DNA of 13,040 nucleotides from Pseudomonadota bacterium. GTDB lineage: Bacteria > Pseudomonadota > Alphaproteobacteria > Rhizobiales > Xanthobacteraceae. Below, piece after piece: positions 1-6,570 of the stretch (positions are counted from its first letter, which is position 1; each line of letters begins with the position of its first letter). The notes beneath the pieces were generated by a model. It searched no databases, had not been told where the DNA came from, and saw only the letters and a program-made list of their open reading frames with translations. The DNA lies in assembly GCA_023388935.1 (NCBI GenBank), contig JAEWFG010000395.1, positions 1 through 13,040 on the forward strand, in the 5' to 3' direction. Both the position numbers and the translations under genes were made by a program.

Positions 1-169
1 TTCAGCATCGGCGCAAGGCGCCGGGGGCGCCGCGGGCGGCGGCGCTGGTGGTGGCGGTAATTCTCCGGCGGCCGCGAGCGGTCAGGGGGCCTCCAGCAGC
101 CCGAGCTCGGCCAACCCGGGTGCGACGCGGAACGATACGAAAATGAAGGGTAGCAAAAAGGCGAAGTAG
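1..169 (+). CDS. C-terminal end of a Gly/Ala/Ser-rich protein (partial)
   Basis: An open frame enters from the left edge (codons in phase with base 2) and stops at TAG 167-169. The roughly 55 visible residues are low-complexity: Gly/Ala-rich, then Ser/Pro/Ala, ending in a basic tail (GSKKAK). No domain is visible, and the body of the protein lies outside the window. Such tails are common on secreted or envelope-associated rhizobial hypothetical proteins, but that role is inference. The clean frame, strong third-position GC and lack of a competing long frame support coding. Confidence 0.55.
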   Translation, partial: SASAQGAGGAAGGGAGGGGNSPAAASGQGASSSPSSANPGATRNDTKMKGSKKAK

Positions 170-446
170 TCCGGATGCCGTCAGGTGGGTAAAGCCATTC
201 GCCTAACTGGACTCCGTGCAAGCGCACGGCTGGAGGAGATGTGCATCGCAGTTCTCCGACGCGTTGCCTCAACGTGAAGCCCGGACTGAACGTCTGGGGT
301 CCTTAGAGCATCGCAAGCTCGCTGCTGCCTCGTCCGCTGCTCCCGACCCTTCCTTGAGCGTTACCTCCGACTGGCAGTGGCTCGTCCTGCATCGATGCTT
401 GGCTTTTAGCGGTGCCGGCGACGCTACTGAGCTTCGACATCTCTAC

Positions 447-470
447 CTTCCGGGCAGGTCAGCCCGGAAG
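447..470. repeat. Perfect 9-bp inverted repeat (hairpin)
   Basis: CTTCCGGGC (447-455) and GCCCGGAAG (462-470) are exact reverse complements separated by AGGTCA. The stem is GC-rich and would fold stably. On the + strand it is followed by ACTTAATTTC, which is AT-rich but not a clean T-run, so it is only a weak candidate for an intrinsic terminator. It lies 12 bases before repeat copy 1. Confidence 0.6.
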
Positions 471-482
471 ACTTAATTTCAA

Positions 483-572
483 TGTTAATCGGCTTGGGTT
501 CGCGCGCCGATCGGCGCCACAACTCTTTGATTCGCTTGATATCGGAGGGGCATCCTTCAGCGCCGATTCACA
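483..572. repeat. Dispersed ~90-bp repeat, copy 1
   Basis: This segment matches 9337-9428 in the same orientation at close to 88 percent by eye, with about nine mismatches and two one-base indels. It includes a 24-base exact block covering 517-540. Read on the minus strand, both copies encode pieces of one peptide containing IKRIKEL followed by RRSA and ending in P-x-PIN. In copy 1 one base is missing near 551, which breaks the frame upstream of the Ile-Lys-Arg block. The simplest reading is two relics of a tiny ORF or gene tail. Confidence 0.7.
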
Positions 573-769
573 CCATAGAGCGGCGCGGGCCTCGAACACG
601 GCAATATGCGCCCATTAACATGCCGCCCATGGCAATCATGATCGACCCCGCGCGTTTGCCGGGCTTCCGAGTACCAAAGTGCACGTTTGTTCCTTTGGCT
701 TGCCTAGGAGGCGGCAAAAAAGGGGGGCCTCCTCGGAACGCTAGATCGCTGTGGCGCTTGGCGGAGGTC

Positions 770-994
770 ATGACGAAAGATCCTATCGTTCTATTCCCAG
801 GAATGTTGAAGCCCCTTCGACTCGCGCGCGTTCACGGGTTTCTAATCGAGCGCCGTGACGGCCTCTACTACTTCGGCGGAAGTCAGCCAGTATGCTCAAT
901 GGCTTTGGCGCAGAGGATGGTCGAGGGCGGCTGGCTGGTAAAGTATGGGCAGCGTTACGAGCCTACCGAACGGGGCCTGCGAGCGGCAGAATGA
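770..994 (+). CDS. Hypothetical 74-aa protein, possibly winged-helix-like
   Basis: I chose ATG 770 because CGGAGG (762-767) lies just before it, though the spacing is short, and because the in-frame sequence upstream has no protein character. The frame is open back to 482 through repeat copy 1, which argues against an earlier start. The product begins MTKDPIVLFPGML. Its C-terminal half (ALAQRMVEGGWLVKYG, then YEPTERGLRAAE) resembles the recognition helix and wing of short winged-helix proteins in general form only. I do not recognise a named family. Confidence 0.5.
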   Translation: MTKDPIVLFPGMLKPLRLARVHGFLIERRDGLYYFGGSQPVCSMALAQRMVEGGWLVKYGQRYEPTERGLRAAE

Positions 995-1128
995 CCATTT
1001 GTATAGAAAGTGCCCGCCAGGCTTCGAGATTACCGGGAGTTGACTGCTGAACGTTCACGAATAGGTAGCGCGGCAGCAAGCCACCCTCAGTTTTGAAGGG
1101 AGCAGGCTATGAGACGGTCGAAAGACTC

Positions 1129-1251
1129 ATGGCGCGCCGCTACATCGCCAGTGTCGTTCCGAAGCAGGACCCGCTCCGCCCGATGTGCAAGATCACTCCC
1201 GAAGGCGAAGCGGCCTGGCTGGCTATGGCGGCCGACACGGTTAAAGAATAA
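1129..1251 (+). CDS. Possible 40-aa ORF or gene fragment
   Basis: From ATG 1129 to TAA 1249-1251 the frame reads MARRYIASVVPKQD, then MCKITPEGEAAWLAMAADT. The ITPEGEAAWLA segment looks like the end of a winged-helix domain, similar in style to the tail of the neighbour at 770. The frame is open back to a TAG at about 1066, with in-frame TTG 1093 the only alternative start and no good ribosome site at either. It may be the 3' relic of a small regulator. Overlapping frames at 1109 and on the minus strand look like shadows. Confidence 0.35.
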   Translation: MARRYIASVVPKQDPLRPMCKITPEGEAAWLAMAADTVKE

Positions 1252-1300
1252 ACGCGGGCGCCGATTGCCCGGTGCGCCTACCACGAATTAGATAAATGCC

Positions 1301-1408
1301 ATGAATTCAATTGAGAGTATCAGAGTCGCCTTCGCAATAGCCGCAACTATGGCCGTAGGCGCAGGGGCGTTCTTTGCTATCCGTTTCTTGGGTGGCTTCT
1401 ATGGATAG
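1301..1408 (+). CDS. 35-aa single-transmembrane microprotein
   Basis: ATG 1301 to TAG 1406-1408 encodes a short polar N-terminus (MNSIESIR), a hydrophobic stretch at residues 9-30 rich in Ala, Gly, Phe and Ile (VAFAIAATMAVGAGAFFAI) and an aromatic tail ending FYG. It therefore looks like a one-helix inner-membrane microprotein. No clear Shine-Dalgarno precedes it, which lowers confidence. The hydrophobic profile and clean boundaries favour a real gene, but its function cannot be told from sequence. Confidence 0.5.
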   Translation: MNSIESIRVAFAIAATMAVGAGAFFAIRFLGGFYG

Positions 1409-1709
1409 AAGCGCTGCGACACAACGAGCGTCGCTGACGACGATCTGTGGTTGTGGAACCATTGGTTCTCGGTCGGAATTGGTTTCGTGCTGGCTCGCCG
1501 CCGAGCTGGCGGAGCGGCCCCGGCGATACCTCCCGCGTATGCACCCCAGTCGGGGCCGCCTCTTCGGCGGCTCAAAGGCTTCAAGATAGCTGGGCCCTCA
1601 TATGCACCATTTCTGCTCGTTGCTGACGGCTTCGCCGCTATTTGCCATACGCTGCAAGACCGTTGACCAAGCTCAATGGTAGCCGAAGTCCCGGGTCCAA
1701 GTCTTACGC
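1409..1709. other. Spacer without a convincing gene
   Basis: The frame of the 35-aa microprotein stays open after its TAG as far as TGA 1664-1666 and reads through an aromatic segment (LWLWNHWFSVGIGFVLARRR) into a Pro/Ala-rich stretch. There is no good start or ribosome site. It could be a relic or a by-product of high GC. Nothing else was recognised. Confidence 0.4.
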
Positions 1710-1844
1710 ATGTATAAGCGCGAGCCAGAGAAACATTCGGAGCCCCAGCCGACGCGCTTGGAGGAAGCTCGACGGATGATCATCGAGGAGTACGCGGCCG
1801 ACCTCCGCGAGATCATCAAGAAGCTACGCCAGATGATGAATTGA
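1710..1844 (+). CDS. 44-aa helical protein of a Rhizobiales-type family
   Basis: ATG 1710 to TGA 1842-1844. After a charged, Pro-containing N-terminus (MYKREPEKHSEPQPTR), residues 17-44 form one long amphipathic helix with EEARRMIIEEYAADL followed by REIIKKLRQMMN. Small proteins with an Ala-Asp-Leu-Arg-Glu-Ile-Ile-Lys-Lys-Leu-Arg core are, to my knowledge, frequent in Bradyrhizobium-type genomes and uncharacterised. The helix suggests a self-associating or partner-binding adaptor, which is inference. It stands alone on the + strand. Confidence 0.65.
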   Translation: MYKREPEKHSEPQPTRLEEARRMIIEEYAADLREIIKKLRQMMN

Positions 1845-2172
1845 TTCCGGTTTCGACCGCGGCTGGTTCGATAAGCACGAGAGCGTGACTAACGTCCGGC
1901 TTCTCGGGACAGAGGATATCGCGTAGGAACCAAAGATTCCCCTGGGAGCTTTCCTTCCGCCGGCGTCGTCATCTATCGCCGGCCAAAAGTGGCGGCCCCA
2001 GCATATACCCTCCCGGTCTGCCGGGGCCGTTCCTGATACCGGCTCGCCGCCGGACAAAACGGCATTACTCGTCTTGATGTAGCAACGAGATAGGCTGACC
2101 GCGTGAGGGCAGCGCGGAGCAACTCCAGAAATTAATTTATGTTACTTTGGGGGCGTCGATGGAGAAGTCACA
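1845..2172. other. Spacer without a recognised gene
   Basis: I found no frame with protein character on either strand. The 77-codon minus-strand frame across 1824-2057 overlaps the 44-aa gene and looks like a shadow. The final 60 bases are AT-richer (TTAATTTATG near 2132) and probably hold the promoter of the microprotein at 2173, although I could not fix -35 and -10 boxes. Confidence 0.45.
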
Positions 2173-2262
2173 ATGCCCAGACAGATTACAATTACTCTCT
2201 GTTCACTGGCTGCTGCGTGCATATTCGCATTCAGCGTGGCCGCAATTGTTTCTCATCACTAG
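2173..2262 (+). CDS. 29-aa single-transmembrane microprotein, paralogue A
   Basis: ATG 2173 to TAG 2260-2262, with a good ribosome site GGAGAAG (2161-2167) five bases before the start. The product has a short N-terminus MPRQI, a hydrophobic helix (residues 5-27, with core SLAAAC, AFS and AA) and a His-His end. It is a diverged paralogue of the microprotein at 6403: 20 of 29 residues are identical, yet 13 of those 20 use different codons. That pattern means the peptide is, or was, under selection. It is probably an inner-membrane one-helix protein of unknown role. Confidence 0.7.
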   Translation: MPRQITITLCSLAAACIFAFSVAAIVSHH

Positions 2263-2270
2263 CCAACAAA

Positions 2271-2386
2271 AAAATCGCCGACCTTGCGCTCGGAACCTGT
2301 CGCGCTGGCGAGCGTTCGCGCATCTGGCTAGAGGGCAAGCGTCTACTGTCGGCAGGGTTCACCCATCGCGCATGTGTTGACCAAAG
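2271..2386 (+). pseudogene. Possible relic of a DNA methyltransferase-like N-terminus
   Basis: In the frame of base 2271 the sequence reads KIADLALGTCRAGERSRIWL and then EGKRLLSAGFTHRACVDQ. The R-I-W-L-E-G-K-R-L-x-x-A-G-F pattern resembles the small AbrB/SymE-like beta domain that sits at the N-terminus of some DNA cytosine methyltransferase-type proteins. That match is from memory and is weak. There is no start codon with a ribosome site, and the frame loses character before 2400, where the helicase relic begins in another frame. If correct, it would be a companion fragment of the helicase from one lost restriction or defence locus. Confidence 0.25.
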
Positions 2387-2878
2387 CCATATCCCCTACA
2401 TCTGTCGCCACGGATCCCGGCGGTCAGAAGGTCCGCGCAGGACGGCCGGTACGATCGGCTGGCGCAACTCGTCGATCTACACCGTGTCGAGCTCACCTAC
2501 GTCACGAACAAGAAGGCCGGCGATCAGATCCTCTCGGCGCTGGAGACCGAGGTGCGAGAGATCCACGCCACAATGGGCGACCAGTATGCCCTATCCGAGT
2601 TCTCGATGGAGCTCATATCTGGCGGCGTGGACATCGCGGACATTTCCGTCATCCGGAGGGCGGAGGCCAGGTTCGATCCCATGTCTGACGACATCTCTAC
2701 GGCGCTGCGCGGGATCGTGGCGACATCCGCGATTTCGCACGGTGTTGACGTCGAATTCTTCAATGCCATGGCCTTCGCCGGGATGCCGTCCGACATCGCC
2801 GAATACATCCAGGCGTCGTCGCGCGTGGGCCGCACGCATGTCGGATTTTCGCTGCTGGTTCCAACTCCGCAGAAATCG
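2381..2878 (+). pseudogene. C-terminal fragment of an SF2 helicase (DrmA/DpdJ-like class)
   Basis: The frame of base 2381, right after TGA 2378-2380, carries ELTYVTNKKAGDQILSALE, GGVDIADI, then ATSAISHGVDVEFFNAMAFA and PSDIAEYIQASSRVGRTHVG, ending VPTPQ. This is the second RecA-like lobe of a superfamily 2 helicase: motif V (ISHGVDV) and motif VI (QASSRVGR) with the Arg finger. Helicases of this general type occur in DISARM (DrmA) and 7-deazaguanine (Dpd) systems. Motifs I to III and the rest of the C-terminus are missing, and the similarity stops near 2870-2878 where the opposite-strand cyclase relic begins. It is not functional on its own. Confidence 0.7.
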
Positions 2879-3155
2879 GAAAAAATCACCGTGACCTGGC
2901 GGCGCTCGGCGGTAGCCGCGGCGGATTTCTCCGTTGCCGGCTGACCTTCGGACAACTGCGCTGGTTCGCTTGGCTCAGCCCGTAAGGCTGCGATGGCGTC
3001 GAGCAACTTACGGCGATGCCCGACGACGCCGACACCAAGCTCTTTCAGGTCCTCCGCGGTCAAACGCGGCACGACCGTGCTATCGTCTCATTCTCGCGGA
3101 AAGCCGCCTCATATTGCTTCAAGCCAAGGCTATGCAGCCAACTTGCGACGTCCAT
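2873..3155 (-). pseudogene. 5' relic of a SAM-domain adenylate/guanylate cyclase
   Basis: On the minus strand ATG 3155 opens MDVASWLHSLGLKQYEAAF, the first half of a SAM domain. One frame over, PRLTAEDLKELGVGVVGHRR and KLLDAIAALR complete it, followed by a linker and ERRQVTVIFSDF, the start of a class III nucleotidyl cyclase domain (normally QVTVMFSDLVGST). The frame breaks at about 3072-3085, so the gene is frameshifted. The cyclase homology stops after FSDF near 2873, exactly where the helicase fragment ends. Full relatives continue with a cyclase domain and often an AAA ATPase/TPR part, all missing here. Confidence 0.75.
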
Positions 3156-3184
3156 GGGCGCGCCTGCTCATTAACCGAAGCAAA

Positions 3185-3199
3185 GAGAGCTCACCTCTC
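3185..3199 (-). terminator. Weak candidate intrinsic terminator after the oxidoreductase operon
   Basis: Read on the minus strand, GAGAG-GTGAG-CTCTC is followed by TTTGCTT, 17 bases past the stop of the large subunit. The stem is only five base pairs and the T-run short, so this is a weak candidate. Confidence 0.3.
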
Positions 3200-3216
3200 A
3201 TTAATTCTCGGAGCGC

Positions 3217-5409
3217 TCAACTATTTTCCGAGTTTGCAAATGGCAGGATACGAATACGCCGTCCCGTGGCCTTGAACATCGCGTTGGCGACTGCAGGTCC
3301 AATTGGTGGAACGCCAGGTTCGCCAACGCCAGTCGGCGGCGCTGTCGATTTGAAGATGTGAACCTCGACCGACGGCATTTCGTCGATCCTCAACACATCG
3401 TACTCATCGAAGTTGCCTTGGACGATCCTTCCGTTATCGAGCGTGATCTGAGATTTCAAAATCGCGCCGAGTCCGAAGCCTATCCCTCCTTCCATCTGTG
3501 CGCGCACCTGATCGGGATTAACTGCGACGCCGCAATCGACGGCGCAAACGACCCGATGCACCTTAGGACGTCCGGACTTATCGACTGAGATTTCTGCCAC
3601 TTGAGCGACGTAGGAGTGGAACGACTCGGCAACAGCGATGCCCCGGAATCGGCCAGCCGGCTCAGGCGTGCCCCAACCGGACCTTTCGGCGGCAAGTCGC
3701 AGCACGGCCGCGTGCCGCGGCTTGTCCTTCAACATGGCGAGCCGGAACTCCACGGGATCCTTGCCGGCCGCATGGGCGATCTCGTCAATGAAAGTCTCAA
3801 GAGCATATGCGGTGTGCGTCGATCCGACCGCTCGCCACCAAAGCACGGGTACCGGAGACGTTGTTGTGGCGAGGTCGACCCTCAAGTTTGGAATGGCGTA
3901 GGGTTGGTTGGCAATACCCTCCACTGACAAAACATCCACGCCGTTTTTGACCAGGCCCTTCTCCATGAAGCTGTCCTTGGCAATGGACTGGCCAACGAGC
4001 GTGTCGCGAAGGGCGATCAAGTTGCCGCTGTCGTCGAGCGCTGCCGTCATTTTGTGGATGAAGGCTGGACGGTAGCGACCAGCGCGCATGTCGTCTTCCC
4101 GCGTCCACTGCACCTTTACCGGCGCTTTCCAGCCCATTGCCTTGGCTGTGGCTACCGCCTCGACGATGATGTCTGAATCTACGGAAGCGCGTCGGCCGAA
4201 TCCGCCGCCGGTCTTCATCACGCGCAAGATCACCTTGTCCGGCTCAACACCGGCGACCTTGGCTGCCACCGCCTGGTAAACGTCAGGCATCTGATGGCCA
4301 CCCCACACTTCCAGCGTTCCATCGGCGTTCATTCGGGCGGCGGCGTTGATCGGCTCCAACGATGCATGCGCCAGGTACGGAAATTCGTAGCGCGCTTCAA
4401 CTCGCTTCGCTGCCCTGGCAAACGCCGCCTCGACGTCGCCGACATTGGCCGCCATCGCCTCGCCTCCGGCGTCAGCGGCTGCACGGTATTGAGCAACGAT
4501 CTCGCGCGAACTCCGCTTTTCGGCTTTATCATCCGCCCACTCTACGGTGACGGCTTCGCGGCCTTTGATCGCCTCCCACATCCCTGTGGCGACGACCGCG
4601 ACGCCTCGCGGCGTAGCGACCACATCCACAACGCCATTCATGGCCTTGGCTTTCGATGGGTCGAAAGATTTCAGGGACGCTCCGAACAGCGGTGGATGAA
4701 TCATCACCGCTGTCAGCATCCCCGGTTCACGCAGATCGATCGTATACTGCTGCCGGCCGACCACTTTCGGAGCCGAATCGTATCTGGGCAGCGCCTCGTT
4801 GCCGATGTATTTCCATTCCCTCGGTTCCTTCAGGACGACATTGACCGGAACAGCACCGCTCGCAGCGCTGGCCGCCAATGCACCATATGTCGCCGACCTC
4901 CCCGAGGCGTGGCTGACAATGCCATTTTCTGCCTTGATCTCGCTTCGGGGGACTTTCCAGCTTTCGGCAGCAGCCGAAATAAGCATCTCCCGCGCGGTTG
5001 CCCCTGCCCGACGGTAGCGCTCCCAGGAGGTGGCCGTACCGCTCGACCCACCGGTCATCTGAATCGTGCCGCCAAATGGCAGATTGCCATATAGCGCAAT
5101 ATTCCCGAATGCGCCGGCGACGGACACCTTGGCCCAGTCGGCGTCAAGCTCTTCCTGAACGAGCGTGGTGATGCCGTGATAGATCCCCTGCCCCATGTCC
5201 ATCTGCGACGAATAGATGGTCACGGTGTCATCGGGCGCGATCTGAACATATCCAACAAATGGATTAACACGTGGTTTGGTCGCATCGTCATCAGCCTCTG
5301 CGGAGAATCCGATGACGAGGCTTGAGCCAAGTGCCGCGGCTCCAGCAAGGAACGTGCGCCGCGATGTTTCCACATGCCGAGTGAGAGGGTCGAGAGCAAA
5401 GTAGTTCAT
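3217..5409 (-). CDS. Molybdenum hydroxylase large subunit (xanthine dehydrogenase family, IorB/aldehyde dehydrogenase type), Tat-exported
   Basis: A 730-aa protein from ATG 5409, one base after the TGA of the small subunit and preceded by GGAGG inside that gene. The frame stays open further upstream, but that part overlaps the small subunit. Residues 16-21 are SRRTFL followed by a hydrophobic stretch, a twin-arginine signal, so the enzyme is probably exported folded to the periplasm. Cofactor motifs include QMDMGQGI near residues 93-100, GGGFGRR near 400 (molybdopterin cytosine dinucleotide site) and GVGEPGVPPIGPAVANA near 694-710, whose Glu at about 697 is the catalytic base in this family. 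The domain order fits the isoquinoline 1-oxidoreductase beta-subunit class, which hydroxylates N-heterocycles or oxidises aldehydes. The substrate cannot be told. No c-type cytochrome or FAD subunit gene is adjacent. Confidence 0.9.
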   Translation of the reverse strand: MNYFALDPLTRHVETSRRTFLAGAAALGSSLVIGFSAEADDDATKPRVNPFVGYVQIAPDDTVTIYSSQMDMGQGIYHGITTLVQEELDADWAKVSVAGAFGNIALYGNLPFGGTIQMTGGSSGTATSWERYRRAGATAREMLISAAAESWKVPRSEIKAENGIVSHASGRSATYGALAASAASGAVPVNVVLKEPREWKYIGNEALPRYDSAPKVVGRQQYTIDLREPGMLTAVMIHPPLFGASLKSFDPSKAKAMNGVVDVVATPRGVAVVATGMWEAIKGREAVTVEWADDKAEKRSSREIVAQYRAAADAGGEAMAANVGDVEAAFARAAKRVEARYEFPYLAHASLEPINAAARMNADGTLEVWGGHQMPDVYQAVAAKVAGVEPDKVILRVMKTGGGFGRRASVDSDIIVEAVATAKAMGWKAPVKVQWTREDDMRAGRYRPAFIHKMTAALDDSGNLIALRDTLVGQSIAKDSFMEKGLVKNGVDVLSVEGIANQPYAIPNLRVDLATTTSPVPVLWWRAVGSTHTAYALETFIDEIAHAAGKDPVEFRLAMLKDKPRHAAVLRLAAERSGWGTPEPAGRFRGIAVAESFHSYVAQVAEISVDKSGRPKVHRVVCAVDCGVAVNPDQVRAQMEGGIGFGLGAILKSQITLDNGRIVQGNFDEYDVLRIDEMPSVEVHIFKSTAPPTGVGEPGVPPIGPAVANAMFKATGRRIRILPFANSENS

Positions 5410-5410
5410 C

Positions 5411-5865
5411 TCACGCCTCCAACAGCTTGGCGGCTTCGTGTACCGCCGCTCGAATACGATGGTAGGTATTGCAGCGGCAGATATTGCCACGCAGTGCATC
5501 GTCGATTTGGCTGTCGGTTGGTTTTCGGTTTCCACTTAGGAGGGCGATCGTCGCGACGACCTGGCCCGACTGGCAGTAGCCGCATTGCGGCACATCGAGT
5601 TTGGTCCAGGTCGCCTGGACGACTTGCGCGACCTTTCCGGATACGCCCTCAATCGTCACGACATTACGGTCGACAACGTCGGAGATCGCCGTCTGACAGG
5701 AGCGCACCGGCTGATCATCGACGAGAACGGTGCATGCGCCACATAGGCACGGCCACATCCGTATTTGGTACCGACCAGACCGAGATCATCTCTTAATATC
5801 CAGAGCAATGGCTTAGCCGGATCTACATCAAGTTCCGTTGCCCGCCCGTTCAACGTAATACGCAT
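5411..5865 (-). pseudogene. Molybdenum hydroxylase small 2Fe-2S subunit, single-base frameshift
   Basis: ATG 5865 has a good ribosome site (GGGAGGAG, 5872-5879) and opens MRITLNGRATELDVDPAKPL through TKYGCG. The frame then breaks between 5743 and 5753 and resumes as LCGACTVLVDD, QPVRSC, PQCGYCQSGQ and GNICRCNTYHRIRAAV to TGA 5413-5411. Together these give both [2Fe-2S] clusters: the plant-ferredoxin type (C-x4-C-x2-C and a later Cys) and the helical C-x2-C/C-x1-C type. The whole would be about 151 aa, normal for IorA/CoxS-type subunits. The length fits one missing base (GTGCC for an expected GTGGCC), which could be a mutation or a sequencing error. The subunit passes electrons from the molybdenum site of its partner. 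Confidence 0.85.
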
Positions 5866-6402
5866 AGTGGCTCCTCCCAAATAACTTTGGACGAAGACTG
5901 CTCACCATCGAGACACGCGCAATGTTGAAGTGGAAGCATGAAATAAGGACGAGGAACGTCCGCAGTCGCGTTTGGACCGGGATCGACATCGACCCGGAGC
6001 CTGCACTTCAAGTCCAGCACTTTGCCGCAGATTGGAACAGCGTGCAACTAGCAAGTGCGTCGGGCTTCGCCCTGGGAAAGCCACCGCCGGCCATGGCCGC
6101 CCCAATAGCGCGAATGCTGTCGCACGACAGCAATCGGCTCGTCGGCTCGAGTTGGAGTCGCAGGTTCTTGACCTCGGTGGCAGCGCCTGATTGTCCAGCG
6201 CTCGAGTCTTTCACCCCCGGAGCACAAGCCAGCGAAAAACCGGAGCGGATGGCCCGACACTCCAGGCCTTGCCGGGCCATCGTGCTGTGAGGCGCTGCCT
6301 TCCCTGACACTGGAAAGCGATCCCGGTTTCCGCATCCAAAAGCCACGACGCGCAGCGAAGGGCGCGAGCGGAATCACGTCTTGGAGAGGTGTGGCGCAGT
6401 TC
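5866..6402. other. 537-bp spacer with no convincing gene
   Basis: Several frames stay open on both strands, including a 122-codon + frame at 5922 and overlapping minus frames, but none shows a recognisable domain, good start context or consistent hydrophobic pattern. Such stretches are common in high-GC DNA. The part near 5880-5960 should hold the minus-strand promoter of the oxidoreductase operon, but I could not assign its boxes. Confidence 0.45.
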
Positions 6403-6492
6403 ATGCCCAGAGAAATCGCAATAGCGCTTTGGTCCCTAGCCGCCGCCTGTGTGGTGGCATTCAGTATGGCTGCGCTTGTCTCTTCGCACTGA
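6403..6492 (+). CDS. 29-aa single-transmembrane microprotein, paralogue B
   Basis: ATG 6403 to TGA 6490-6492. It has the same length and architecture as the microprotein at 2173: MPREI, a hydrophobic helix with SLAAAC, AFS and AA, and a final His. The ribosome site GGAGAGG (6383-6389) is 13 bases from ATG 6403. An in-frame GTG at 6391 is closer, but the conserved MPR start in both copies favours ATG. Synonymous divergence between the copies supports real coding. Role unknown; likely an inner-membrane peptide. Confidence 0.7.
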   Translation: MPREIAIALWSLAAACVVAFSMAALVSSH

Positions 6493-6570
6493 GCCTGTCG
6501 CCTCAATTGTGGGGACTCTCCGTTCGAAATACGCCCGAGTCCCGCTCACAGGCTTCGCAAATTAAGCGAA

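Larger units (their letters stand above)
170..769. other. 600-bp spacer with hairpins and a repeat copy, no convincing gene
   Basis: No frame here has convincing protein character. Longer ORFs on both strands look like by-products of high GC. The spacer holds a small hairpin at 214-229 (CCGTGC/GCACGG around AAGC), a strong hairpin at 447-470 and copy 1 of the dispersed repeat at 483-572. The rest, including 573-769 just upstream of the 74-aa ORF, shows nothing I recognise. Confidence 0.5.

Noticed and set aside
214..229. CCGTGC/GCACGG hairpin as a terminator of the left-edge gene
   Set aside because: The stem is short and no T-run follows on either strand, so I mention it only as part of the spacer.
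2139..2894. A 251-codon + strand frame
   Set aside because: It crosses the microprotein and the helicase relic out of frame. Past about 2400 it is Arg/Ser-rich with no domain, typical of a shadow of the real frame.
4294..5094. A 266-codon + frame inside the oxidoreductase large subunit
   Set aside because: It is antisense to a well-supported 730-aa enzyme; no start context or motif.
3217..5535. The 772-codon version of the large subunit with an upstream ATG
   Set aside because: The extra 42 codons lie inside the small-subunit gene. ATG 5409 has GGAGG before it and gives a proper Tat signal near the N-terminus.
5922..6346. Overlapping open frames on both strands between the oxidoreductase and microprotein B
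   Set aside because: None has a recognisable motif or good start; several frames are open at once, as expected by chance in high-GC DNA.
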